64,000 bases of DNA from Prochlorococcus sp. AG-418-C09 (GCA_003214355.1 QCLS01000004.1:44097-108096), one strand, 5' to 3'; numbered from the stretch's first letter, positions 37,962 through 45,865 are shown. Numbers and translations: made by a program. Notes: a model not told the origin generated them from the sequence alone.

Positions 37962-39449
37962 TTAATCAAGTAAATCATTCCATTGATTTTCAAGAATAGA
38001 GCCTTCGTCTTCATCGCATTCTCCACCTAATGAATTCACAATTGTACAAGTATTGTGAATAGCAACTGTTACTAAATTCCCTTCCAACATTAATCCATCA
38101 ACATATAATCTATCTTCTGAAAGAGGAATTGAACTTTGTCTACTTAAATTCTTCATTAATTTAGATGGAGGGAACTGCTCAACAAAAATAACATTGATAT
38201 CACCTTCCTTAAGTCCTTCTAAAACTTCACCTATGGTTTCAGGCCTCAAACTTGAAGATTCACCAAGATAATCTAACAAGCTAATTATTTCGAATCCAAA
38301 AGCATCCCCATAATATTCAAGAGCCTTATGCTTAGATACAATGACTCTTTCTGATTCAGGAACTGTTTCTACTTGCTCGACTATCCAATCATCTAGGTTT
38401 TCTAATATTGAGTCAACAGTATTAAATCTTTCATTTATTAAATTTCTATCAGTTCCATTAAATATCCCAAGTTGGCTTTTTAATTTATTTTTAACTATTT
38501 CAGCCATCTTTATAATGTTATGTGGATCATGCCAAACATGAGGATCTAGCCCTCCATGGTCATGGTGGTGGTGATCATGACCTTCCTCCGGTACTTGAGC
38601 TATTGCTTCAATATCATCACCAACATTGTCTTTGAAGAAATGCTCATTAGCTTCAAATTCAAAAGGCATATGCTCTGTGAAGAAAACATACTTGCCATCC
38701 TTTTTAATTTCTACTGTGAAAGTAGTTACATCTTCTTTTTCCTCAAAGTTAAGAACGTAAGCATCCTTAGTTGGTGTGAGAACATCATTATCATTTTTAT
38801 TTATTGCATCATCTGAATTCAGTAACTTGAGAGCAAGATCTTCCGAAGAATCAATATTACCTGATTTAAGAATTACCATTCTCATTGCAGGATCAGCATA
38901 ATCACCATTTACTTTTGCGAAAGACCAAGTATAGGTTCCTGCTTTTAGATCAAATAAACCTGCCCACTCAAATGAACGTTCATCATGATCAGAGTGGTCA
39001 GCATGATCTTCATGGTCGTCATGATCTGCATGGTCGTCATGATCTGCATGGTCGTCATGATCTGAGTGATCATCAATATCAATTGCACTAACACCAATTA
39101 CAACTGTATTCTTTTTATCCTCCCAATTCCTCATCGCAGGAGTCATCTCCTTACCAAGGGTAAATACAAGATCAGCATTGTTAAGTAATTGAAGTTGCTG
39201 AGGAGTAAGTTTTAAATCATGAACATCTTTTTCTCTATCTATCAAGCATGTAACATCATCAGTAGGAAGGGCGATAGCTTCAACTAAATCACAAGTTAAT
39301 GGCTCAACTGCTACATATGTCCTGCTTTTAGCAAAAGCCTCCTGATTTATAGTTGGTAAAAAAACTAAACTTGCTAATAGAGAATTACCTATTAAAGATT
39401 TCTTATTCACAGATTTATTTCTGATATTCTTATTTCTGTTAAATAACAT
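37962..39449 (-). CDS. znuA: Zinc ABC transporter substrate-binding protein with extra domain
   Basis: 495 residues, much longer than usual ZnuA (about 310). After a signal peptide (cleavage near 40) comes the N-terminal lobe, a His/Asp-rich tract (residues 127-157, repeats of DHxDHDDH), then an extra domain (about 159-270) starting FEWAGLFDLKAGTYTW, a second His cluster (HDHHHHDHGG), and the rest of the A-1 family fold (LDPHVWHDPHN, SKHKALEYYGDAFGF). The extra domain resembles one in the adjacent GTPase. A 15-bp direct repeat (39010-39060) encodes the His tract. It binds zinc in the periplasm for ZnuBC. Confidence 0.92.
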   Translation of the reverse strand: MLFNRNKNIRNKSVNKKSLIGNSLLASLVFLPTINQEAFAKSRTYVAVEPLTCDLVEAIALPTDDVTCLIDREKDVHDLKLTPQQLQLLNNADLVFTLGKEMTPAMRNWEDKKNTVVIGVSAIDIDDHSDHDDHADHDDHADHDDHEDHADHSDHDERSFEWAGLFDLKAGTYTWSFAKVNGDYADPAMRMVILKSGNIDSSEDLALKLLNSDDAINKNDNDVLTPTKDAYVLNFEEKEDVTTFTVEIKKDGKYVFFTEHMPFEFEANEHFFKDNVGDDIEAIAQVPEEGHDHHHHDHGGLDPHVWHDPHNIIKMAEIVKNKLKSQLGIFNGTDRNLINERFNTVDSILENLDDWIVEQVETVPESERVIVSKHKALEYYGDAFGFEIISLLDYLGESSSLRPETIGEVLEGLKEGDINVIFVEQFPPSKLMKNLSRQSSIPLSEDRLYVDGLMLEGNLVTVAIHNTCTIVNSLGGECDEDEGSILENQWNDLLD

Positions 39450-39471
39450 AAATTAATTTTATAACATAATA

Positions 39472-39488
39472 AAAATGATAATCATTTT
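39472..39488. promoter_or_regulatory. Probable Zur box between znuA and znuC
   Basis: AAAATGATAATCATTTT, a perfect palindrome around a central A, matching the Fur/Zur-type TGATAATCATT pattern. It lies 23 bp from the znuA start and about 100 bp from the znuC start in their shared intergenic region. Zur itself is encoded 0.9 kb away. Confidence 0.75.
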
Positions 39489-39590
39489 CAAATAGTAAGG
39501 CAAGTTTAGGTATAAAATGTCATCATATAAATATCAATTAGCAAGAATTAGTATTTTTTATTTTGTACAAGTTCTTCACAAAGTTAATTA

Positions 39591-40361
39591 ATGGCTACCT
39601 TAATTGCAGAGAATATTAGTTATTCGTATCATACAAATCAAAAATTAGCTCTTAATAAAGTTTCTTTAGAGATAAACCCAGGAACTATGACTGCGCTTCT
39701 TGGACCTAATGGTGCAGGTAAATCAACATTATTAAAGATATTACAGGGACAGAGTAAGCCGGACAAAGGTTATATAACTATTGATGGTGAGGAGTTACTT
39801 AAAAGCAGTTCAAAAGTTGCTCTTATGCCTCAAAGAAGTTCTATGAATTGGAAGTTCCCGATAACTGTTGAGAAATTAGTTTCGTTAGGGCAAATTGAAC
39901 ATTCCAAATCAAAGAATTCATCTCCTTTTCAACTAAAAGCCCTTTTAGCTAATCCAAAAGGGTGGGTAAACAAGTGTTGCGAATTAGAGGCGGCACTGCA
40001 AAGAGTCGGCATCTCGAAACTTGCTAAAAGAAGACTTGATTCACTTTCAGGAGGCCAACAACAGAGAGCATTATTGGCAAAAACATTAATGTCGCCTGCA
40101 AAAATATTTCTACTAGATGAACCATGTGCAGCATTAGATCCACCAGCTAAGGAAGAATTCCTGAGAATTGCACGCCAGCTTGCTGATACAGGATCATCGG
40201 TATTTATTAGTAGTCATGATTGGGGTTCTTCACTCGGAAATTATGACAAAGTTGTAGTTTTAGATCAAAGAGTAATAGCTAAAGGAACACCTGCTTCGAT
40301 ACGCGAGAAATTAGAAGACTTAAATATTAATAGCATCAATGGAAAGAGTGTTTGTGATTAG
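39591..40361 (+). CDS. znuC: Zinc ABC transporter ATP-binding protein
   Basis: 256 residues with Walker A GPNGAGKSTLLK, Q-loop LMPQRSSMNWKFPI, signature [15 protein letters not shown], Walker B FLLDEPCAALDP and switch histidine SSHDWG. The MNWKFPITVEKLV region is typical of metal (zinc/manganese) importers. Divergent from znuA across the Zur box. The zur gene, on the other strand, separates it from znuB. Confidence 0.93.
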   Translation: MATLIAENISYSYHTNQKLALNKVSLEINPGTMTALLGPNGAGKSTLLKILQGQSKPDKGYITIDGEELLKSSSKVALMPQRSSMNWKFPITVEKLVSLGQIEHSKSKNSSPFQLKALLANPKGWVNKCCELEAALQRVGISKLAKRRLDSLSGGQQQRALLAKTLMSPAKIFLLDEPCAALDPPAKEEFLRIARQLADTGSSVFISSHDWGSSLGNYDKVVVLDQRVIAKGTPASIREKLEDLNINSINGKSVCD

Positions 40362-40369
40362 AGATAAAA

Positions 40370-40771
40370 TTAGCGTAACTCTTGTTGATAACATTTTGGG
40401 CAAAGACCAAAGAATTCAAGGGTATGGAATAAAAGTTGAAATTTTTGGGGATTCCTCTTAGGCGTATGGATTCCATCAACAGGACAACCCTCTATTTTGG
40501 AAGTTTCTCCACATTGAACACAAGTTAAATGATGAATATCTCTATCAACAGGAGTATATAAAACTTCTCCAGTAGGTAAATGCCTTGAGCGGATCAAACC
40601 GCCTTTTAAAAGAATCTGAAGATTTCTATATACAGTTGTAAGTCCCATGGACTTTCCTTTGTCAACAAGTTGTCTATGTAACTCCTGACCACTTAGTTCA
40701 TCCTCGCATTTACTGAGTTCTTCTAGAATTTGTTCCTGCCTTTTGCTAATGTCAGGTTTAATTACCTTCAT
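40370..40771 (-). CDS. zur: Fur-family regulator, probably Zur
   Basis: 133 residues with a winged helix (GQELHRQLVDKGKSMGLTTVYRNLQILLKGGLI), the Fur HHLTCVQCG motif and a second pair CPKC, i.e. the structural zinc site. Embedded in the znu cluster, it most likely represses znuABC and the GTPase when zinc is plentiful. No identifier separates Zur from Fur with certainty, so the name rests on context. Divergent from znuB (54 bp). Confidence 0.87.
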   Translation of the reverse strand: MKVIKPDISKRQEQILEELSKCEDELSGQELHRQLVDKGKSMGLTTVYRNLQILLKGGLIRSRHLPTGEVLYTPVDRDIHHLTCVQCGETSKIEGCPVDGIHTPKRNPQKFQLLFHTLEFFGLCPKCYQQELR

Positions 40772-40825
40772 TTTTAAAGATCAATTTATTTCCTGTATAC
40801 ACGATCATAACTAATCATTTGATTA

Positions 40826-41611
40826 ATGTCTTTTTTGAATAACAATTGGTGGCTCTTACCATTAATAGTAACTGCTTTTACTGGCATCCTATGTCCTGCA
40901 ATGGGGACTGTACTAATAACTCACAAGAGACTACTACAAGTAAACCTTATGTCTCATTGTGTATTACCTGGACTAGCACTTGCAATGGCACTAGGTATTC
41001 ATCCTTCTATCGGAGGAGTTATAAGTGGTGTTTTGGGAGCGCTAATAGCAGAGAGCTTAACTAGTAGAAAAAGTGAAAATTATGAAGCCGTAATGAACAC
41101 AATCCTTGCGGGAATGCTTGGTTTTGGAGTATTACTAATACCACTTTTAGGAATCAGAATAGACTTAGAAGCTGTTCTTTTTGGTGATTTATTAACAGCA
41201 AATTTCGGGGATTTATTGAGGAACTTAATTGCTTTCTTTATGTTTACCTCTTTAATGGTTTTTGGATATGAAAAAATTATATACGTAGGATTAGACCCCG
41301 AAGGAGCTTCAGCAAGCGGTATTCAAGTTAATGTTTTAAATATTATTCTAAGTTTTACAACCGCATTAGTAATTGTTAGTTCTATGTCGGCGGTAGGAGT
41401 AATTCTTGTTATTGCGTTATTATCTACGCCAACATTATTAGGAGTTTCCAAAGCACCCAGTCTATGGGTAGCAATGTTGAAGTCGTCTATTTATGGTTTA
41501 GTAATTTCATTATTGGGATTTGCATTGTCTATGATTTTTAATTTATCTCCTGGGCCTGCAATCAGTGTATTGTGTGTAATTTCATTAGTCTTTTTAAAAG
41601 ATCGAAAATGA
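40826..41611 (+). CDS. znuB: Zinc ABC transporter permease
   Basis: 261-residue integral membrane protein of the ABC-3 family with about eight helices and the characteristic GMLGFGVLLI, DLLTANFGD and AVGVILVIALLSTPTLLG segments. The TVLITHKRLLQVNLMSHCVLPGLALAMALG start region is typical of ZnuB. It forms the channel for ZnuC. It has its own promoter region next to zur. Its stop is at 41611, directly adjacent to the stop of the small minus-strand gene. Confidence 0.93.
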   Translation: MSFLNNNWWLLPLIVTAFTGILCPAMGTVLITHKRLLQVNLMSHCVLPGLALAMALGIHPSIGGVISGVLGALIAESLTSRKSENYEAVMNTILAGMLGFGVLLIPLLGIRIDLEAVLFGDLLTANFGDLLRNLIAFFMFTSLMVFGYEKIIYVGLDPEGASASGIQVNVLNIILSFTTALVIVSSMSAVGVILVIALLSTPTLLGVSKAPSLWVAMLKSSIYGLVISLLGFALSMIFNLSPGPAISVLCVISLVFLKDRK

Positions 41612-41740
41612 TTAATTTAATTGAACTGATTCAATTAAAAAATCAGATGCATTTCTCAACCAATCTGCTACTGTAAGTCTTAAGTCAGGTTGTGAATATA
41701 CTAAAACAACAATAACTACCACAAGAATAAATTTAACCAT
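41612..41740 (-). CDS. Small membrane protein, 42 residues
   Basis: MVKFILVVVIVVLVYSQPDL, then RLTVADWLRNASDFLIESVQLN: one membrane helix and a helical tail. Converges with znuB (stops adjacent at 41611/41612). A known type of small picocyanobacterial protein, but I do not name it. Confidence 0.6.
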   Translation of the reverse strand: MVKFILVVVIVVLVYSQPDLRLTVADWLRNASDFLIESVQLN

Positions 41741-41867
41741 AACTATTTAATTATGCTTACGAATTAAAGCATAAAAAAAAATAAATTAATAGCTATTAAT
41801 TAAATAAATGCAATTTTAAATTTTTATAACTCTAAACAATATCAGAAAAAAATCAAAATTAAATATT

Positions 41868-42113
41868 CTAAAAAAATCTACGAAGCATAAACTTAGTTAC
41901 ATAAATAGCGCAAACAACCCAAATAGATAAAAAAGTTAATTCTACAAAAACATAGAAATTGGAATAGAGATGCCAAAGACTATTAAGCTTATAAAAGATC
42001 AGAATAAATCTTAATGAAGTAAATATTGAATCCAAGCCAACAAAAAGAAGAAAAATTATGGCGACATTAATCGTCATTAAAAAATATTTATTATCTTCGA
42101 GATTTTTAATCAC
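41868..42113 (-). CDS. Small membrane protein, two helices
   Basis: 81 residues, MIKNLEDNKYFLMTINVAII, with hydrophobic segments around residues 12-35 and 48-72 and a basic end (KFMLRRFF). No family recognised. Followed by the DUF1499 gene on the same strand upstream (57 bp). Confidence 0.55.
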   Translation of the reverse strand: MIKNLEDNKYFLMTINVAIIFLLFVGLDSIFTSLRFILIFYKLNSLWHLYSNFYVFVELTFLSIWVVCAIYVTKFMLRRFF

Positions 42114-42170
42114 TTTTTAAAAAATAAACTTCTTAATTATAAATTGCTATGAATTTTCTGCTTAATTAAT

Positions 42171-42524
42171 CTAATAAAGATTTTCTAATTGTTTTAACAA
42201 ATAATTTATTCTTCTTTGATTCACGCCCAAATCAGATTGTCCAATTCGAGCTGAGGAACGGATTTGGATAATACCTTTTGATCTATCGACATAACTTCTT
42301 ACATCAAGTTTTAAGATTTCAAGATCATCTGGGAATCTAAAAATGGCGCTTCTGCAAACACCCTTCCAGTAATTTCTACCACTTTCAATTACTTTTGTTC
42401 TTGGGAGATTTTCTGCAATTGAAATAAGTTGAATGAATTTCGTATCAACATTAACGAACTTTTTCTCTATCAATACGCTATTCATTGGATTATTAATAGG
42501 TGCAAGTCCTTTTTGTAAAAGCAT
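42171..42524 (-). CDS. DUF1499 family protein
   Basis: 117 residues. FRFPDDLEILKLDVRSYVDRSKGIIQIRSSARIGQSDLGVNQRRINYL is the DUF1499 signature (FPDD, FRSASRVGYSDLGVNRKR in relatives). Conserved in cyanobacteria and plastid-bearing eukaryotes; function unknown. The start may be Met14 rather than Met1. Confidence 0.8.
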   Translation of the reverse strand: MLLQKGLAPINNPMNSVLIEKKFVNVDTKFIQLISIAENLPRTKVIESGRNYWKGVCRSAIFRFPDDLEILKLDVRSYVDRSKGIIQIRSSARIGQSDLGVNQRRINYLLKQLENLY

Positions 42525-43060
42525 TTATTAAATTATTCTCTATTTGTTCTAGACGATTTAAAATACAATTCGTGGAAAATTAAAGTATAAAATTTCTAGT
42601 ATTTATAATTACATTCTTATATTAAAGAGTAAAAATACTCATGAAATAATTCTTAAATGTAATTTTCCCTTTCTATTATTAAGTCTGAGTTTGCCGGTAG
42701 GGATACAGGCAGGCTCTCTAAAATTACACCCCCAGCAAAAAACATTGATATTTAACACTAAGACTAAAGAAAAATAAATGTTAATTACCTAGTATTTCCA
42801 ATGGCTTAGAAAAGGAATTAAATATTTTTTTATAAATAAAGAATTCTTTAATTTTGATAATAAAATCAACTTAAACCCTATTTATATCAATGATCCCGCA
42901 AAAGTTATCCACTTTTTGAACATTTTTCAACAGGTTTTTCCACATGGATGTACAGAAATAACATTTTTATGTGAGAAATTAAATATTAAAATGATTTTGT
43001 AAATTTACTTACAACAAATAATTCATTTCAGTTTTATGATCATGATGATTTAAATATGAA
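42525..43060. other. Gene-free stretch with a DnaA-box cluster and a GC-richer hairpin
   Basis: About 535 bp without a convincing gene. 42690-42725 is noticeably GC-richer than its surroundings and can fold (GAG-tt-TGCC ... GGCA-gg-CTC); it might be part of a small RNA. The DnaA boxes are listed separately. Confidence 0.5.
42905..42944 (+). promoter_or_regulatory. Three DnaA-box-like sites
   Basis: TTATCCACT at 42905-42913, TTTTCAACA at 42924-42932 and TTTTCCACA at 42936-42944. The last two start 12 bp apart, the same spacing as in the pair at 26847-26867. DnaA binding is inferred from the consensus. Confidence 0.55.
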
Positions 43061-43228
43061 ATGACAAAAAAAACTACAAAAAAAAATTTAAGCAAGAAAT
43101 TTATAAAAACTGCAAAGTTTGAAGCAAAAGAACAATTTACTCCAACAGCTCTAAACAACCTCATAGAAGAAAATGATCGATTAATAAAGAGTTTGCGTAA
43201 AGCTGGGGATGTTGAAGAAGTAGAATAA
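43061..43228 (+). CDS. Small basic protein, 55 residues
   Basis: MTKKTTKKNLSKKFIKTAKF, then EAKEQFTPTALNNLIEENDRLIKSLRKAGDVEEVE. Lysine-rich N-terminus, helical acidic end. It lies just after the DnaA-box cluster. An earlier ATG at 43056 is followed at once by a stop. No family recognised. Confidence 0.5.
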   Translation: MTKKTTKKNLSKKFIKTAKFEAKEQFTPTALNNLIEENDRLIKSLRKAGDVEEVE

Positions 43229-43437
43229 TTAAACTGAAAATTGAATAAATTAATTTATTGAAGCATCTAATAAACGATAAATAAATATTAAATATTTATA
43301 AAAAGTCAATTATTCTCGAGAATAATCTAACGATTAAATACTAACTACATTAGATTGTTAATAAGTAAAAAAATTAGAAGATATAGCAGCTTCAATTTTC
43401 TTAAATCTTATAAAAAATCTTAATTTTAATAAATGTA

Positions 43438-43719
43438 ATGACTTACCAAAAATTAAATAAAAAGTATTCTGAACTACTAAGCATTGCTGAGAATGCAAAC
43501 GGAAGAAAAGAAACAGTTTCTTTGCTACACAAAGCTGAAAAAATAAGAAATAAAATAGCTAAAGCTACAACAACCTTAAGATGTGTTAACTGTTATGGCA
43601 TGGGTTATAGAAAAATTTCAATAAATGAAACCAAAACATGTTTAACATGTTTTGGTAAAGGATATGTCAAGAAAAAAATTGAATTGCAAATAACCAAAAA
43701 AATTACGATAAAACCTTAA
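43438..43719 (+). CDS. Small protein with DnaJ-type zinc finger
   Basis: 93 residues. The C-terminal half holds CVNCYGMGYRK and CLTCFGKGYVKK, two CxxCxGxG elements in the spacing of half a DnaJ zinc-binding domain. The N-terminal half is a helix with LSIAENANGRKETVSLLHKAEKIRNKI. No J domain is present. Likely a small zinc protein, possibly a chaperone accessory or part of thylakoid assembly. Confidence 0.65.
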   Translation: MTYQKLNKKYSELLSIAENANGRKETVSLLHKAEKIRNKIAKATTTLRCVNCYGMGYRKISINETKTCLTCFGKGYVKKKIELQITKKITIKP

Positions 43720-43783
43720 TAAATTATTATTATTATTAAAAATTAAGTTATGATCTCAGAAATTAATAATCTGAGTATTAGTA

Positions 43784-43912
43784 ATGCGCGTAAATCTCAA
43801 TTCAGGGTCACCTTTTGTAGGTAGGAAGTTTGTTTATATATTTACATCCATATTATTTGGATTAAATGGGATTGCTTTAATTTGGTACTTTTTCTTTTCA
43901 GGATTATCTTAA
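43784..43912 (+). CDS. Small membrane protein, 42 residues
   Basis: MRVNLNSGSPFVGRKFVYIF, then TSILFGLNGIALIWYFFFSGLS: one or two hydrophobic segments. A hairpin CTCAGA ... TCTGAG (43754-43774) sits just upstream. The stop overlaps the beginning of the opposite-strand terminator. Confidence 0.55.
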   Translation: MRVNLNSGSPFVGRKFVYIFTSILFGLNGIALIWYFFFSGLS

Positions 43913-43990
43913 AAAAAACATCTAGTTTATATTACCAACTAGATGTTTTAATATCAGAAATTAATGTGTGAGGAGTTTTCTGATTACATT
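43911..43990 (-). ncRNA. Yfr1-like small RNA candidate
   Basis: On the minus strand ACTCCTCACAC (43976-43966) is an exact match to the 11-nt conserved core of the cyanobacterial small RNA Yfr1. It is flanked by an 8-bp stem (ATCAGAAA 43984-43977 with TTTCTGAT 43960-43953), so the core would be in the loop region. It is followed by a strong intrinsic terminator: AAAACATCTAGT/ACTAGATGTTTT (43949-43938 / 43926-43915) and eight T's. Candidate -10 elements (TAGATT or TATACT) lie upstream. The 5' end is approximate. Classical Yfr1 sits near guaB/trxA, so this would be a second, related RNA. Confidence 0.6.
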
Positions 43991-44097
43991 AATCTACACC
44001 TTTGACTAATGAAAAATATACAGTATAAATTACTATCTTTTGAATGATTTTGGCCATTATTCTTTGTAATTAGGTGTGAGTAAAATAAATGAATAAA

Positions 44098-44121
44098 AAA
44101 GAGGCATTTAAATGCCTCTTT
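44098..44121. terminator. Intrinsic terminator hairpin
   Basis: AAAGAGGCATTT/AAATGCCTCTTT, a 12-bp perfect inverted repeat with A and T runs on both sides. What it ends is unclear; no coding frame is adjacent on either side, so it may terminate an unannotated small RNA. Confidence 0.8.
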
Positions 44122-44308
44122 ATTATTCTTCTCTTGTAATGAAAAATATAAGAATATTGACTAAGCCTATTTATTTGTTTTTGAGCCAGCCTCTTCCGTC
44201 ATTACTTAGTTGATTAAAAAGGGGACAATTAGTATTTAAAGTAAGTCTCTTATTTTATCTTTAATACAGATAAATCTTATCAGAGTTTTTGATTAGACTT
44301 ATTTTTAA

Positions 44309-44380
44309 TTACCGTCCCATTCTCGGCTTTTCATGGAGAAGATAAATTATTTCTAGATTCTCAGGTGGATTAATAACCAT
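44309..44380 (-). CDS. Candidate microprotein, 23 residues
   Basis: MVINPPENLEIIYLLHEKPR, then MGR. Preceded by GGAGGG 8 nt before the ATG, a strong Shine-Dalgarno, rare in this genome. No other support. The surrounding 43,991-44,584 has no larger gene. Confidence 0.35.
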   Translation of the reverse strand: MVINPPENLEIIYLLHEKPRMGR

Positions 44381-44584
44381 TTTTTGGTCCCTCCTTATTT
44401 ATCTAAAATTATTGTCTTACTAAATTGATAATAAGTAAATCAGTGTTTATACTGATTCTTTCTGGAGACTAATAAAATTGATTTAAAACTAATTATTTTA
44501 AAGTTTAATTGTTTTAAATGATCTGGGGTTCAAATTCAACGGAAAAAGAAAAGAAGTTGTAAAATACGTGATAAAGACTAAAAA

Positions 44585-44812
44585 ATGCAATTATTAGGAC
44601 TTTTACTTTTAATAGTAAGCAGTTGGTATATATGGAAACTCACTGATAATTTTTTAGATGAGCAGACTAAATCTTCCTTATCAAATGAATTGAGAAATTT
44701 TAATGGCAAACTAAATGAAATTAAAAAAATCTTCTCAAAGGAATTTTTAAAAGAAGCTTGGCAAAAGTACAAAGAGGAGGATGGAGTTCTGGTAAACAAA
44801 AAAAGGGATTAA
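44585..44812 (+). CDS. Small membrane-anchored protein, 75 residues
   Basis: MQLLGLLLLIVSSWYIWKLT anchors the N-terminus, then a charged helical domain (LRNFNGKLNEIKKIFSKEFLKEAWQKYKEEDG). The stop overlaps the next start as TAATG, so the two are coupled. No family recognised. Confidence 0.6.
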   Translation: MQLLGLLLLIVSSWYIWKLTDNFLDEQTKSSLSNELRNFNGKLNEIKKIFSKEFLKEAWQKYKEEDGVLVNKKRD

Positions 44813-44967
44813 TGAATACTTTTTTAATAACTAACTTCCAAAGAGATATTTCTACGATAAATATAATAGGAATTATTTTAGGACATATAATTTTTGGTGT
44901 TGCTATGACAGTACTGATCGACTGGACATGGCTTAAAGATTTAACGCCAAAAGATGGAACTAAATAA
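44812..44967 (+). CDS. Small membrane protein, 51 residues
   Basis: From the ATG at 44812: MNTFLITNFQRDISTINIIG, then IILGHIIFGVAMTVLIDWTWLKDLTPKDGTK. One membrane helix. Translationally coupled (TAATG) to the upstream 75-residue protein; the pair may form a small membrane complex. Confidence 0.6.
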   Translation: MNTFLITNFQRDISTINIIGIILGHIIFGVAMTVLIDWTWLKDLTPKDGTK

Positions 44968-45116
44968 TTAGAACTGGAAAAATCTTTTTGTAATTTTGTT
45001 TTTTTGGCCTGACTTTATATCTAGTTAAGTATTTTTTTATAAAATTACATAAAATATCAAATCACTCTTAGCGGATGAAAATATAACAGTTTGGTAATTA
45101 AAAGAAACAAAAAAAA

Positions 45117-45138
45117 ACTCCCTGAATTCTGGGAGTTA
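45117..45138. terminator. Intrinsic terminator hairpin
   Basis: AACTCCC, loop TGAATTCT, GGGAGTT with A-run on one side and A/T on the other. Placed after the two-gene membrane unit (150 bp downstream) and before the 41-residue gene. Confidence 0.75.
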
Positions 45139-45178
45139 AAAAAATAATTTAAAACTTTACTTTATAAAGCGATTTATT

Positions 45179-45304
45179 ATGAAACCTCTTTCTTCTAACA
45201 AAGACAAAGTAGCCGAGAAAGAATCTTTAATTTCTAAGTTCACGGCCTCTATGTTAACCGTAGATTTCGGTAGATACGACAATGAATCACCTCCATTAGT
45301 TTAA
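45179..45304 (+). CDS. Small hypothetical protein, 41 residues
   Basis: MKPLSSNKDKVAEKESLISK, then FTASMLTVDFGRYDNESPPLV. Less AT-rich than its surroundings, consistent with a translated gene. It follows a terminator, so it has its own promoter. No family recognised. Confidence 0.5.
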   Translation: MKPLSSNKDKVAEKESLISKFTASMLTVDFGRYDNESPPLV

Positions 45305-45615
45305 TTTCTCAAAACATAGCTTAAATCAAGAAAATAGTAAGGGACATTTAGTAAAATTTAAAAATGTTTTAATAAAAGTCTAAATCCAATTAATATCATA
45401 ATCTTTTAGGTAGTTATAACAAGCTAGAGACTCTTTCTATTCAAAGATTCTCTAGCCATAATAGAATTTGTACTCTAGAAATACAAATGCAAAGCAATGA
45501 TCTTTTTATGAGTGCTTTATATGATTTTTAAAATATAAATAAAAGCCTCATAGACTAATTAAAAAATAAAAAAATAACTAGAATTAATAAATTAACTTAT
45601 TTTAAATAAATTCAA
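45305..45615. other. Gene-free stretch with a strong hairpin
   Basis: About 310 bp. GCTAGAGA ... TCTCTAGC (45423-45430 / 45449-45456), extended inwards by CTTT/AAAG, is a stable hairpin without a flanking T-run on either strand, so it may belong to a small RNA or a UTR. No coding frame supported. Confidence 0.5.
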
Positions 45616-45822
45616 ATGAATTTGATGAATGAACAAGTTTTAGAAAAAGTTATATTTCTCACCTGGCGTAATCCTCTTTTCATGGCAATTGCCATAGCAT
45701 TAGTATGGCTTGTACCTCAATTAATCATAAAAAGAATTATGGAGAGTAATTACAAAATAAGTAAACAAATTAAACAGAAAAAGAGAATAGATAGTCTTTA
45801 TCCAAAAAAGCAGCAATCATAA
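45616..45822 (+). CDS. Small membrane protein, 68 residues
   Basis: MNLMNEQVLEKVIFLTWRNP, then a helix LFMAIAIALVWLVPQLIIK and a basic tail (ISKQIKQKKRIDSLYPKKQQS). It is followed 10 bp later by a terminator, supporting a complete transcription unit. No family recognised. Confidence 0.6.
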   Translation: MNLMNEQVLEKVIFLTWRNPLFMAIAIALVWLVPQLIIKRIMESNYKISKQIKQKKRIDSLYPKKQQS

Positions 45823-45831
45823 AACATAAAA

Positions 45832-45865
45832 AATAGAGGTTCCTTTATTTATTAGAACCTCTATT
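45832..45865. terminator. Intrinsic terminator hairpin
   Basis: AATAGAGGTTC, 12-nt loop, GAACCTCTATT, 11-bp perfect stem right after the 68-residue membrane gene. Confidence 0.8.

Noticed and set aside
39000-39065. Short direct repeats that could suggest a CRISPR array
   Set aside because: The 15-bp repeats (GTCATGATCTGCATG-like) are contiguous, lie in frame inside znuA and encode the His/Asp metal-binding tract; no spacers.
44525-44545. GGGGTTCAAATTC resembling a tRNA T-arm
   Set aside because: The flanking bases do not pair as a T-stem and no other cloverleaf arm is present.
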